Below are positions 25,631-35,115 of a stretch of DNA of 64,000 nt, one piece after another. Source of the stretch: Thermotoga petrophila RKU-1 (GTDB taxonomy: Bacteria; Thermotogota; Thermotogae; Thermotogales; Thermotogaceae). The number at the start of each line of letters is the position of its first letter. Position 1 is the first letter of the stretch. The position numbers and the translations under genes were made by a program. The notes under the pieces were generated by a model. The model was not told the DNA's origin. It searched no databases and saw only the letters and a list, made by a program, of their open reading frames with translations. The DNA is taken from assembly GCF_000016785.1 (NCBI RefSeq), contig NC_009486.1, positions 1,426,001-1,490,000 of the forward strand, in the 5' to 3' direction.

Positions 25631-27236
25631 ATGAAAGGTATTGAGAGTCTCAAAGAAATCTTCAAGTATGGTGCATTTTCTCTCCCGGTCGCCAATTATC
25701 TTCTCTGTGAGGGAAACATTCCAGGAGATTGTAAGGGAATTCTCGATGTTTTAAAACTCGCGTGGAAAGGGAACTTCAAAGAAGCGATTCGGAGAGCAGA
25801 CAAAGCTGTGGAGAACAGCAGGTCTGAAACTGCGAAGTACTTCCTTTTAGCGAACAAACTGGCATTTTTAAAATATACAGGTAAAACGGATGTGAACTTA
25901 TACAGATACCTGAAAAGAAACCTTCCCAAAATGTCAAAATCGATAAGAGATACTGTGATCGTTACTTTAATAAATTTTGAAGCAAGCGGAGTAAAGCCAC
26001 TACGGAAGGTGAGGGTGTGGAAAAACGATTACAGAAAATCCACACTTTCCTTTTTATATCTCTCCCTGGCAAGAAGGGAAGCAGATTCTGGAGACCTCTC
26101 TGAAGCGGTGCACGGTTACATACAGGCTTACAAACTGTCCAGAGAAATTCCCCATCCAACCTGTATGGTTTCCTCTTTGAACGATCTGGCATGGGACATT
26201 AAGGAAAAACACCCAAAACTCGCCTACGATCTTTCTAAAGGAGCTGTTTTCTGGCTTGGATACTACAAGGAAGCACCGGGGAACCTCTTTGGAACACTGG
26301 ATACCCTGTTTGTTTTGGAAAAAAGCATAGGATCACCTTTCATTCACAGTACTGCACATATCATCGTTTCGATTTCTGTGCCAAAGAATTATTTGCCTCT
26401 ACTCAAAGAAGCAAAGAAATTTGTGCTGGACCATACGCGATCGACTTATCCGAACACAAGTGAGGTGAGAGAGTACATTAAAAATGTCATTCAGAAAAGA
26501 AGACCTCTCAGTTCCAAAGGTATCTCAGATATATTGAAGGGAAAAACAAGAACGATTCGTGCAGATACGATAAGAAGACTGTTGACATTCAGTGTCGATC
26601 CAAGTGCGCCTTTTCCCATTTGGAACGAGTGGATAAAAATGGAGATTGAAAGAAAATACAAGGAATCATCAGAAAAAAATAAAAGGATTCTCCCTCCATC
26701 AGAGACAAATCCTTTTTCTTTCCACCTACACGGCTCTTCTTGATAGAAAATTCCTTTCAAGGAAAGAAAGACTCAAAAAGGTATACACACTCCTTGAAGA
26801 TATTGAGTTGTTCGCTGACTTCATGGCAAAAGATCACCGGACCATGGAATTTGTTGTTTCAATGGTGAAGGCTCATCCTTTCATTGAAGGAAGAAAAGAA
26901 GCGGTGAAGAAGGCCCTTGGAAAGATGAAAAGAAAGAGACTGGAAAGATTCACTTTGAAATACATCGAGATGAAAGAATCTGACAGAAAGCTTCTTGACA
27001 GATTTCTGAGGAACTACGGAAGGTACGATGGAGTGAGGTTTGGGATCAGATTGAAAGGTCCAGAAGCGGTGAGAGGGTTTGCGAGGAAGTACTCTCTCAA
27101 GGTTCAGCCCCTGTTTGCTGCCTTCTGGTGTGAAGAGGATGGAAGAGTGAGAAGGAGACTGGAAAGAATCTTGAGGCATATGGTCCTGTATAATTTAATC
27201 GAAATTGCCATATCATTTGTCATGGTGGAAAAATGA
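25631..27236 (+). pseudogene. TPR-like regulator 2, frameshifted
   Basis: Close paralogue of regulator 1 in its first 340 residues (for example NLPKMSKSIRDTVIVTLINF is shared). The frame breaks at a run of seven A near 26675-26685; the C-terminal 160 residues continue in another frame (LHQRQILFLSTYTALLDRKF) and are nearly identical to those of regulators 1 and 3. The normal stop is also lost: compared with regulator 3, a short deletion joins GTCCTG to the TATAATTTAATC promoter of hicBA, so the frame runs on to 27236. Start ATG behind AGAGGTGATTG. Slippage at the A run could still make some full protein. Confidence 0.7.
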
Positions 27237-27248
27237 GAGGTGAAAAAC

Positions 27249-27467
27249 ATGCGTAAAATTTTCACAGCTATCATTGAATACGATCCTGAAACAAAGCAAT
27301 ATGTTGGAATGGTTCCAGATGTTCCAGGTGTGCATACTGTAGGTAGTTCCTTAGAAGAAGTGAGAAGGAATTTAAAAGAGGTGCTTGAGCTCGTATTGGA
27401 GGAAGCAGGAGATGAAATAAATCACCAGGAATTCGTGGCTCTTGAGATGATAGAGGTGGAAACTTGA
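27249..27467 (+). CDS. hicB: HicB-family antitoxin, copy 1
   Basis: 72 residues with the HicB beta-sheet pattern ([20 protein letters not shown], then [21 protein letters not shown]). ATG at 27249 behind AGAGGTG. Overlaps the HicA gene by 4 bases. Nearly identical to the copy at 34897. Confidence 0.8.
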
Positions 27468-27646
27468 GTCGTCTTCCAATAGTTGATCCAAAAACTATGG
27501 AGAAGGTTTTACTGAAACTTGGATTTCAACGTGTTCGCCAAAAAGGAAGTCATGTGTTCTACAGGCACAGCAATGGAAAGTATACGACCATCCCATTTCA
27601 TGCAAGAGACTTGCCCAAGTCACTTAATAAGAAAAATCATCCGTGA
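27464..27646 (+). pseudogene. hicA: HicA-family toxin, copy 1, frameshifted
   Basis: The double-stranded-RNA-binding-like fold motif [16 protein letters not shown] is intact, but an extra A near 27625 (compared with the copy at 35112) shifts the frame and ends the protein at 60 residues instead of 76, replacing the [15 protein letters not shown] end. Probably an impaired mRNA-interferase toxin. TTG start, coupled to hicB. Confidence 0.75.
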
Positions 27647-27729
27647 AGCGGGTATATCAGTGGAAGAATTCAAGAAAATACTCGAAAATCTATATCAGTA
27701 CTTTCCCCACACAAACATTTCTACTGTTC

Positions 27730-29424
27730 TTATACCTCCAATTGACTCCTTACAATCTCCCTGTAAAGGGGAGATTTTTCCATGAGTTCTTCGTGTGTTC
27801 CTTCGGCTTCCACTCTTCCATTATTCAGTACGATGATCTTCTTTGCTTTTCTTATTGTGGAAAGCCTATGGGAGATTATGATCACGGTGTTGATTTCCTT
27901 CAGAATTTTTTCAAAGATTTTCTCCTCTGTCTCGCTGTCCACACCAGAGGTGGCTTCGTCCAGGATGAGAACCTGTGGTTTCCTGATCAAAGCCCTTGCA
28001 AGGACGATCCTCTGCCTTTGACCGTCCGAGAGTTTTGTTCCTCTTTCACCAACAACGGTGTGTATCCCGTTTTCCAGTTTCTCGACGAAATCGCACTCAC
28101 ACATCCTGAGAATACGTTCCAGCTCATCCTCCGGGAAGTCCTCAAAAAGCGTGATGTTGTTTTTGATGGTAGTATCGAACAAGATGTCGTTCGATCGAAC
28201 AAGGATGATTTTCTTTCTGAGTGAAGAAAGTGAATACTGCTCGATAGGGATGTCGTTGATGAGGATCTGACCTTTTGTGGGTGTGAGAAAGCGGTTGAAG
28301 AGTGACACAAGTGTGCTCTTTCCCTCCCCAGAACTCGCCACTATGGCCACCCTGTCGCCTGCGTCTATCTTTATGTTTAAATCAGTGAGTATCTCCCCGC
28401 CATCTGGATATCCAAAGGAAACATTTTGCAAACTCATCTGTTTGAAGTCTCCGAGCTCTTTTCCACCACCTTTCTCAGCGCTGAGTTCCATAACCTCTGA
28501 AATTCGTTCTTTATACGTCCTTGATCTCATAATGTCTAGAACAGAACTGTAAACGTTGCTTATTGATGAATAAAAACCGCTGATGAAGTAGAAAAACGAT
28601 ATCGCACTTCCGATTGTTATTTCCTTTTTCGCGATGAGAAAAGACGATAGAGCAACAACGAGTATCGGGAGCAATCCGTTTAAAAACGGATAGAGACTCT
28701 CCGTTTTCGCCACCACATTGAAGAGCGTATTCGACGTGTTCAACCACAGGTTAGTTAATTTTCCGAATTCTTTGTAGAAAAATCTCTTCGATTCGAATGC
28801 CTTGATAACCGCCGCCCCACTCAACGTCTCGTTTATAAACTTGACACATTTCTCAAAACTCGAGCGTTCTTTTTCCTGATGTTCCATTATTCTCCGTCTG
28901 GGACTCGATAGTGGAAAACTGTAGAGAGGAGACAGAAGCAGGGCAATGAGAAGAATCCTGGGACTGAGCTGGTAGAACACGAAAACGAGCAGTCCTACTT
29001 TGAACGATGTTGCCACAAGGTCTGGAATTGTAGAGGAGTACAGACTGATTATATACCACCCATCATCGAACATGCGGGTTATTATCTCTCCTGTGTTTTG
29101 CTTTTTCAGTTCAAGCATATCAGCGTCGAGCATCAGTCTTATCTGACTTCTGACCAAATTTTTGAACATACCGACGTTGTTGACAGCGGACATGAAACTG
29201 GCCAGGAAATCGAAAATAATGGTTAACAAGAGGAACACAAGAAACAACAGAATGTCTCCAAGGAAAGATGAAAGTTCTTTGCTGTGAATCGCTCTGTCAA
29301 CGGCACTTTGAAGCAAAGTGACCCTTCTGGAATAGAAAAAACCCGAGGCAACTAAGCTCGCAGTTGTCAAAACGGCAAGTGCTATGTGATTCTTCCTCAA
29401 GAGCCGAAACTTTCCAGTTTTCAT
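27730..29424 (-). CDS. ABC exporter 2, module 3
   Basis: About 564 residues: six-helix exporter domain followed by an ATPase domain with Walker A (VASSGEGKST), signature LSDGQRQRIVLARAL and LILDEATSGVD. No C39 peptidase. The start is uncertain between a GTG at 29430 and an ATG at 29424; both lie behind GGGAGG. It follows the exporter at 29444 by about 20 bases, and the two may form a heterodimer, as is common in this family in Thermotoga (inference). Last gene of the module 3 operon. Confidence 0.85.
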   Translation of the reverse strand: MKTGKFRLLRKNHIALAVLTTASLVASGFFYSRRVTLLQSAVDRAIHSKELSSFLGDILLFLVFLLLTIIFDFLASFMSAVNNVGMFKNLVRSQIRLMLDADMLELKKQNTGEIITRMFDDGWYIISLYSSTIPDLVATSFKVGLLVFVFYQLSPRILLIALLLSPLYSFPLSSPRRRIMEHQEKERSSFEKCVKFINETLSGAAVIKAFESKRFFYKEFGKLTNLWLNTSNTLFNVVAKTESLYPFLNGLLPILVVALSSFLIAKKEITIGSAISFFYFISGFYSSISNVYSSVLDIMRSRTYKERISEVMELSAEKGGGKELGDFKQMSLQNVSFGYPDGGEILTDLNIKIDAGDRVAIVASSGEGKSTLVSLFNRFLTPTKGQILINDIPIEQYSLSSLRKKIILVRSNDILFDTTIKNNITLFEDFPEDELERILRMCECDFVEKLENGIHTVVGERGTKLSDGQRQRIVLARALIRKPQVLILDEATSGVDSETEEKIFEKILKEINTVIIISHRLSTIRKAKKIIVLNNGRVEAEGTHEELMEKSPLYREIVRSQLEV

Positions 29425-29443
29425 GCCCACTTTTCCTCCCAAT

Positions 29444-31162
29444 TCATTCTACAAACTGCTCCTTTAGAATCTCTGTGTATTTTTCACACCTGACGATCAG
29501 CTCCTCGTGAGAACCAGAGTCCAGAATCCGTCCGTTCTCCATGACGTATATCTTTTTGGCCTTTCTCACAGTGGAAAGCCTGTGTGAGATGATAATCACA
29601 GTTTCTATTTCCCTCAAGATTTTCTCGAAAATCCTCTCCTCCGTCTTGCCATCAACACCAGAGGTGGCCTCGTCTAGGATGAGAACCTGTGGTTTTCTTA
29701 TCAAAGCTCTCGCGAGGACTATTCTCTGCCTTTGACCATCTGAGAGTTTTGTTCCCCTCTCTCCTACGATCGTGTCTATTCCGCTTTCCAGTTTCTCAAC
29801 AAAGTCACACTCACACATTTTGAGAACATTTTCGATTTCATCTTCTGGAAAGTCTTCAAAAAGGGTGATGTTGTTTCTGATTGTTGTATCAAAGAGTATA
29901 TCGTTCGAGCGAACAAGAACGATGTTTCTTCTGAGTGATTGAAGAGAGTACTGTTCGATGGGAACACCGTTTATGAGAATTTCACCCTCTGTGGGAGACA
30001 GTAGCCTGTTGAAAAGAGAAACGAGCGTGCTCTTTCCTGCCCCAGATCTTGCCACAATTGCGATCTTATCCCCGGAGTTTATCTCGAAATTCAAACCAGT
30101 GAGAACAGGAGTTCCGTCGTATTTAAAATACACATTCCTCAATTGCAGTTTTTCGAACTTTTCAAGATTTATACCGCTTGCTCTTTCAAAGGGCATGGAA
30201 AATATTCTCGCAAAGTTTTCCCAGTTTGGAAGCGTCGAAAAGAACATTGTCAGGCCTGTGAGCGCCATTCTGACGATGTCGTACATCCAGTTCATGTAAG
30301 ATTCGAAGGCCAGAAGTGTTCCGACACTTATCTCACCCTTCCAGAGAAGATAAATACCGAAGGCAAGAACGATGGTACTCCCGATCCATCTGTTAATGTC
30401 GATGTTTCTGTTCGACAGTTCATTTGCCGTACTGTGAGCGATACTCGCCCTGCTCCATTCTCCGGCACTTGAATCGAGGAAGTTTTTGAGAAACGAAGAT
30501 CCAGAAAACTGTTTGAGAACAGGAATTCCTTCCACCACTTCCCTGGATCTTTTCAAAAACCTCTGGTAGGATTCCTGATCTCTCTGAGAAGCCCTGATGA
30601 CCATCTTCCTCAGAATCGAGGTTGACACAAAAAACAGAACGATGCTCACCAGGACCACAAGAGTGAGTTTTACACTCAGAATGAACAAAAGGAAAAGAAC
30701 AGCAAGGAAAAATCCCAGGTTGAAGAAAAACTGCAACCTTCCAAGGTAAACTCCCGAAGCTACCTTCGGAACATCCCTCATGAAAACCGAAAGATAATCA
30801 CCGGTGTTCTGTGAGTTCGCGTAAGTCAGTGGAAGCGCCAGGATTTTTGCGTATGCGCTCTTCGATTCCCTAGCCCGGGATGCGTTCAGCAAGTACTTCG
30901 CAGCTGAGTAGTTGAGTTTGTACATGATGAAAGACTGGGCCACAAGAACGATGAAGTATAGTACTGAGAACAGAGCGATTTCTCCCACATCACCTCTGTA
31001 AAACGCACTGTCGATGGTCTTTTTGATGAGAAGTGGAGTAAGAACGTTGGTGGTCAAAAACAGGCCTTCCAGTAAGAAGAAAATCGGATAGTGTTTTTTG
31101 TACTTCCTCTCGAATTTTCTGATATCGTCTCTGAGATGACCTGTAAATAAGAAGAGGTTCAT
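29444..31162 (-). CDS. ABC exporter 1, module 3
   Basis: About 572 residues; exporter domain and ATPase domain with ARSGAGKST, LSDGQRQRIVLARAL and LILDEATSGVD. Very similar to the module 2 exporter at 16729 (for example HYPIF/YYPIF starts and long identical stretches around the Walker A region at base level). The ATG at 31162 has the better spacing behind CGGAGG; an ATG at 31171 overlaps the stop of the radical SAM gene. Probable export of the 31-aa peptide product. Confidence 0.86.
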   Translation of the reverse strand: MNLFLFTGHLRDDIRKFERKYKKHYPIFFLLEGLFLTTNVLTPLLIKKTIDSAFYRGDVGEIALFSVLYFIVLVAQSFIMYKLNYSAAKYLLNASRARESKSAYAKILALPLTYANSQNTGDYLSVFMRDVPKVASGVYLGRLQFFFNLGFFLAVLFLLFILSVKLTLVVLVSIVLFFVSTSILRKMVIRASQRDQESYQRFLKRSREVVEGIPVLKQFSGSSFLKNFLDSSAGEWSRASIAHSTANELSNRNIDINRWIGSTIVLAFGIYLLWKGEISVGTLLAFESYMNWMYDIVRMALTGLTMFFSTLPNWENFARIFSMPFERASGINLEKFEKLQLRNVYFKYDGTPVLTGLNFEINSGDKIAIVARSGAGKSTLVSLFNRLLSPTEGEILINGVPIEQYSLQSLRRNIVLVRSNDILFDTTIRNNITLFEDFPEDEIENVLKMCECDFVEKLESGIDTIVGERGTKLSDGQRQRIVLARALIRKPQVLILDEATSGVDGKTEERIFEKILREIETVIIISHRLSTVRKAKKIYVMENGRILDSGSHEELIVRCEKYTEILKEQFVE

Positions 31163-31167
31163 AGTTT

Positions 31168-32559
31168 TCATCCTCCGTTAAAATTATCCATTAAAGGTAA
31201 TAATGTCCATGGATCAAATTCCAAAATTGTTTCTATTATTTTCTTTTCAACATCACATGCTTTGAACATATCTTTTTGGTAATCACGCTTAAAAATGCAT
31301 CTACTGCAGTAAAACAAGAAATAGCAATCCTTGCACTTGCTGTATCTAGCTTTGGTAAATAATCTCAAAGCTTTATACCTCCAGTCTTTCAAATTCTTTA
31401 GTATTTTTTCTTCATTATCTTTTACAACATTCGATATTCTGTATTTTAAATTTCCTACAACCAGCTGGCATGGGTATATGTTTCCAAAAATATCTACAAT
31501 AAATGAATTCGACCCAGCAGGGCAAAATGTACTAACAATTATCTTGCCAGAAGAGTCACTAGGGTTGAGATAATTCATCAGTAATTTACACAGCAGGGCA
31601 CGATCAAAGTCATTTAAATCTCCTCTGCGACTTTTTTCTAACAGAGAAGCTATTATTTCATAATATTCTTGAGCAATGGAAATATCGATTCGTAAATTTT
31701 TGTCTAAAGAACCATTCCAGTCGTACACCGGAGAGATAATCACATTTGCAGCATTGAATTCGGTATAGAAATATTTGTATATTTTCAAAATATTCCAACC
31801 GAGTTGCTTGTGTAACTTGGTGTAGGTAACTTCAAATGATATAGAAAAACCTTTCTGTTTAAGCAAATTTATGTTATTCTTTATCCGATCAAAACTGCTA
31901 GACTTGCTATCAAGACTAGGTCTTGTATTATCTTGTATTTCTTTCGGCCCATCTAGACTAACAACCATATAGATTTGGAATTTATCCTTATAGGACTCGT
32001 AAATTTTAATAAAGCGATTGATAGTTTCCTCTGAAACAAATAAACTTGTAGCTACGGTTATTCGCAGATTATTGAATTTTTTAGCATACTTTGATGTCAA
32101 TATTCTGAACATTTCTTCTATCATTTCAATATTTAGGAGAGGTTCTCCACCAAAAATATGTATATTGTGCACATTATAATTCGAAAGAAAGAAATCAAGG
32201 GTCCGTACTAATACATTTCTCTTCATAAAGCCAGGATTACCATATGTTCCAGCGTTAGCATAACAGTATCTGCATTTTAATCTACAAACCTGAGATACAT
32301 TTAGCGCTAAACGCAAAATATCATTATCTTTAACCAACTTTCTTTTCAGAGAAATTAAAGTATTTTTCTTTAACTTTTCGAGCTCTTCTATGACATTTTT
32401 GGCTTTAGTGCGAACTAGGTAAGAAGAAGCCTTTCTTGTTATTTGTATACTATCATCTAATTTGTAGAAATCAAAATTAACCTTGTCTAGAAGATACCTA
32501 TTATTGCGAGGAGCTTCAATCAATGAGAAAAAGACCTTGGGTAGATTAATGGTTATCAT
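31168..32559 (-). CDS. Radical SAM/SPASM peptide maturase, module 3
   Basis: 463 residues. Radical SAM cluster CRLKCRYCY (Cys 92, 96, 99), glycine motif IFGGEPLLN, and a C-terminal SPASM region with CPAGSNSFIVDIFGNIYPC and CKDCYFLFYCSRC. The ATG at 32559 follows AAGGAGGTTTT. The gene is strikingly AT-rich. It lies directly after the gene for a Cys/Gly-rich 31-aa peptide and before two exporters, so the peptide is its likely substrate. The type of bond made is unknown. Confidence 0.87.
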   Translation of the reverse strand: MITINLPKVFFSLIEAPRNNRYLLDKVNFDFYKLDDSIQITRKASSYLVRTKAKNVIEELEKLKKNTLISLKRKLVKDNDILRLALNVSQVCRLKCRYCYANAGTYGNPGFMKRNVLVRTLDFFLSNYNVHNIHIFGGEPLLNIEMIEEMFRILTSKYAKKFNNLRITVATSLFVSEETINRFIKIYESYKDKFQIYMVVSLDGPKEIQDNTRPSLDSKSSSFDRIKNNINLLKQKGFSISFEVTYTKLHKQLGWNILKIYKYFYTEFNAANVIISPVYDWNGSLDKNLRIDISIAQEYYEIIASLLEKSRRGDLNDFDRALLCKLLMNYLNPSDSSGKIIVSTFCPAGSNSFIVDIFGNIYPCQLVVGNLKYRISNVVKDNEEKILKNLKDWRYKALRLFTKARYSKCKDCYFLFYCSRCIFKRDYQKDMFKACDVEKKIIETILEFDPWTLLPLMDNFNGG

Positions 32560-32604
32560 CTCTTAAAACCTCCTTGGTAAAATGAAATAGAGCCTCTTGA
32601 TGAA

Positions 32605-32637
32605 CCCCTTCCCCTGGCCTTTCGCCAGGGGAAAGGG
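32605..32637 (-). promoter_or_regulatory. Strong hairpin between peptide and maturase genes, module 3
   Basis: Ten perfect pairs (TTCCCCTGGC / GCCAGGGGAA) around a 5-nt loop, extended by four further pairs including one G-U. The minus-strand RNA has no T run after it. It may slow exonucleases or act as a partial terminator, so that the peptide mRNA is more abundant than the maturase mRNA. Confidence 0.7.
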
Positions 32638-32660
32638 AAAAAAGCGGCTGCTATTTTTCC

Positions 32661-32756
32661 TTAACCACACCAACCACAGACGAGACCAGCTCCTCCACAT
32701 CCTTTTCCTGGGTTCAAATAATCATTAGGAACAACTGGTTTTGGCATCTTCTGCAT
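32661..32756 (-). CDS. 31-residue Cys/Gly-rich peptide, RiPP precursor candidate
   Basis: ATG at 32756 behind AAAGGAGGGG. The peptide begins MQKMPKPVVPNDYLNPG and ends GKGCGGAGLVCGWCG: three Cys in the last 12 residues. Proline- and charge-bearing leader, small-residue core. It stands directly before a radical SAM/SPASM gene and two exporters, with hairpins on both sides. I believe it corresponds to the peptide called TM1316 in T. maritima, reported to be induced in stationary phase; that identity is from memory. Confidence 0.8.
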   Translation of the reverse strand: MQKMPKPVVPNDYLNPGKGCGGAGLVCGWCG

Positions 32757-32783
32757 AGCATCCCCTCCTTTCGTATGTGGTTT

Positions 32784-32801
32784 CCGAACACCGGTGTTCG
32801 G
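32784..32801 (-). promoter_or_regulatory. Perfect 18-bp palindrome before the 31-aa peptide gene
   Basis: CCGAACACCGGTGTTCGG, about 10 bases before the peptide's ribosome site. As RNA it forms a 7-bp stem with a CCGG loop; as DNA it could be an operator. Module 4 has a palindrome in the equivalent place (41510-41525). Confidence 0.65.
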
Positions 32802-32832
32802 ATTCAGAATTACTTAATAAACAAAAGAAACC

Positions 32833-33006
32833 CTAATTTCCAACAGTTAAATCTTCCGAATGCAACTTCTCTATCAGGAAGGTGTGAACAACAGTTTTTT
32901 CCCTTACCGTCGTTTGGTAGTCATCAGAAGGGCTGGGAAACACGAGTGTGTATAAGAGAGAAAGCAGAATAACCATTGTGAGAATGATCCTTCTCACGAT
33001 TTTCAC
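32833..33006 (-). CDS. Secreted small peptide precursor C
   Basis: 57 residues from a GTG at 33006 behind AAGGGGGG. Basic start (MKIVRRIIL), hydrophobic segment (TMVILLSLLYTLVFPSPS) like a signal peptide, then DDYQTTVREKTVV and the end SEDLTVGN. It is divergent from TPR regulator 3 and lies upstream of the 31-aa peptide gene on the same strand with no clear promoter between, so the two are probably cotranscribed. Close relative of precursor D; same position as A and B. Too short for most gene callers. Confidence 0.65.
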   Translation of the reverse strand: MKIVRRIILTMVILLSLLYTLVFPSPSDDYQTTVREKTVVHTFLIEKLHSEDLTVGN

Positions 33007-33117
33007 CCCCCTTCCTTATTAAGACAGATCTTTTGTGATCTTTCAAACTTTTCCGGTTCTGAAAAGCCATTTTTAAGGCATTCTACGATAGAGGATTTTT
33101 ATTGAGATTTCATATTT

Positions 33118-33160
33118 TGTGTAATTTCACTCCTAACGTTACACAGCAGTGTGATAAAAT
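33118..33160 (+). promoter_or_regulatory. Inverted repeat and extended -10 of TPR regulator 3
   Basis: TGTGTAA (33118-33124) and TTACACA (33139-33145) form a 7-bp inverted repeat with a 14-base gap. TGATAAAAT at 33152-33160 is an extended -10. Module 4 has the same arrangement at 41828-41870 with one mismatch in the first arm. Confidence 0.5.
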
Positions 33161-33192
33161 AGCGTAAAAATAATAGTTTTGGAGGGAAAGGA

Positions 33193-34800
33193 TTGAAAAG
33201 TCATCAACTTTTGAAAGCACCATTTCAGCATGGATTTCTCTTCTCACGACCACTTGTTATGTACTGCTTCAAAACATGCCATGATTCAGCCTGGAAACAT
33301 TACATAAGATTTCTGAAATACCGTCATGAAAAGCTTTACGAGGAAGCTCTTTCAGAGATAGATAACGCAATAAAGGTTTGCAACTCGATCGCCTTTCGCT
33401 ACTTTCTTCTTTCAGAAAAACTCACCGTGCTCGGTTATATGGGAAAACACGAGGAAGGAATAAAACTTTACTCTCATTTACGCGGTAGAATGAGAAACGT
33501 TTCACCGAATCTCAGGAGCATATTTATTGGAAACCTTCTGAACTATTGCTCCATGTATCTACACAACGCTTTTGAATGTTTAGGGAGAATAAAGCCAGAG
33601 GCTCATCATCTGGAGAAATCCTCTTATGCTTTTATACTGATAGGAAAAGCAAGATATATGGCAAGAACAGGAAACGTCAAAGAAGCGATGGAGTTCTACG
33701 AAAAAGCACTGAAAATACTGCAAGAAATTCCTCATCCTTCTGGAATAATCGCCTGTCTTAACGATATGGCATGGTATAAAAAGGAGAAAGATCCAGAAAA
33801 AGCCAAAGATATGGCAGAAGAAGCACTCTACTGGAATGGATACTTTTTTGATACTCCGCGGTTCTATGCACTGGACACACTGTTTGAGATTCAAAGGACA
33901 ACTTCTGACCCCGCAATCGTTGAAACTGCCAGGCTGATTGTGATCGCTTCTGAAGGGTTAAAAGACAACGCAAACGATCTCTTGAAAAATGCCCAGAAAC
34001 TGTGTTTGAGATTGAACAACTCTCTCTACAAAAACACAAAATCTCTCCAGAGATTTCTGAAGAAAAACACCACATCCATCAAACACCTCTCAGAAATGAC
34101 AGGAGTTGCAAGAAACAGACTGATCGACATATTAAACGGAAAAACACAAAAGATCAGGGGAGAAACGCTAAGAAAAATAGCAAAGGCTCTTGGAAAGTCC
34201 AACATTTTGTCTCTTCCTGAACCCCTGTTAAATGAACTGGTGAAACTGAAGATAGAAGAGGATTTCTCGGCTTCATTGAGAGAAATAAAGACAAAAATTT
34301 TAGAGGAAAGACAAATCCTTTTTCTTACCACCTACATGGCTCTTCTTGATAGAGAGTTCCTTTCAAGGAAAGAAAAGCTCAAAAAGGCATATACACTCCT
34401 TGAAGATATTGAGTCGTTCGCTGATTTCATGGCAAAAGATCACCGGACCATGGAATTTGTTGTTTCAATGGTGAAGGCTCATCCTTTCATTGAAGGAAGA
34501 AAAGAAGCGGTGAAGAAGGCCCTTGAAAGGATGAAAAGAAGGAAACTGGAAAGATTCACTTTGAAATACATCGAGATGAAAGAATCTGACAGAAGGCTTT
34601 TGGATAAATTTCTAAGAAACTACGGAAGGTACGATGGTGTGAGGTTTGGCATCAGGTTAAAAGGTCCAGAAGTAGTGAGAGAATTTGCAAAAAAGTACTC
34701 TCTCAAGGTTCAGCCCCTGTTTGTTGCTTTCTGGTGCGAAGAGGACGGCAGAGCAAGAAGAAGACTGGAAAGAGTCTTGAAGCATATGGTCCTGAATTGA
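33193..34800 (+). CDS. TPR-like regulator 3 with central HTH
   Basis: 535 residues, intact. Helical TPR-like repeats in the first 280 residues (for example YFLLSEKLTVLGYMGKHEEG and IGKARYMARTGNVKEAMEFY), a clear XRE-like helix-turn-helix at about 293-335 (IKHLSEMTGVARNRLIDIL, then GETLRKIAKALG), and a C-terminal domain (about 373-535) almost identical to that of regulators 1 and 2. The TTG start lies behind GGAGGGAAAGGA. It is divergent from precursor C. Peptide-sensing regulation is inferred from architecture and context. Confidence 0.72.
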   Translation: MKSHQLLKAPFQHGFLFSRPLVMYCFKTCHDSAWKHYIRFLKYRHEKLYEEALSEIDNAIKVCNSIAFRYFLLSEKLTVLGYMGKHEEGIKLYSHLRGRMRNVSPNLRSIFIGNLLNYCSMYLHNAFECLGRIKPEAHHLEKSSYAFILIGKARYMARTGNVKEAMEFYEKALKILQEIPHPSGIIACLNDMAWYKKEKDPEKAKDMAEEALYWNGYFFDTPRFYALDTLFEIQRTTSDPAIVETARLIVIASEGLKDNANDLLKNAQKLCLRLNNSLYKNTKSLQRFLKKNTTSIKHLSEMTGVARNRLIDILNGKTQKIRGETLRKIAKALGKSNILSLPEPLLNELVKLKIEEDFSASLREIKTKILEERQILFLTTYMALLDREFLSRKEKLKKAYTLLEDIESFADFMAKDHRTMEFVVSMVKAHPFIEGRKEAVKKALERMKRRKLERFTLKYIEMKESDRRLLDKFLRNYGRYDGVRFGIRLKGPEVVREFAKKYSLKVQPLFVAFWCEEDGRARRRLERVLKHMVLN

Positions 34801-34896
34801 ACCCGGAGTTCCAGCCTTAGAATCTCTTTCTCCTGCTATAATTTAATCGAAATTGCCATATCATTTGTCATGATGGAAAAATGAGGGGTGAAAAAC

Positions 34897-35115
34897 GTGC
34901 GCAAAATTTTCACAGCTATCATTGAATACGATCCTGAAACAAAGCAATATGTTGGAATGGTTCCGGACGTTCCGGGTGTGCATACTGTAGGTAGTTCCTT
35001 AGAAGAAGTGAGAAGGAATTTAAAAGAGGTGCTTGAACTCGTATTGGAGGAAGCAGGAGATGAAATAAATCACCAGGAATTCGTGGCTCTTGAGATGATA
35101 GAGGTGGAAACTTGA
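34897..35115 (+). CDS. hicB: HicB-family antitoxin, copy 2
   Basis: 72 residues, almost identical to the protein at 27249, but with a GTG start behind GAGGGGTGAAAAAC. A TATAATTTAATC upstream (about 34838) is a likely -10. Overlaps hicA by 4 bases. Confidence 0.8.

Noticed and set aside
32605-32637. Hairpin as an intrinsic terminator
   Set aside because: The A/T run lies before the stem on the transcribed strand, not after it, and the maturase gene follows without an evident new promoter.
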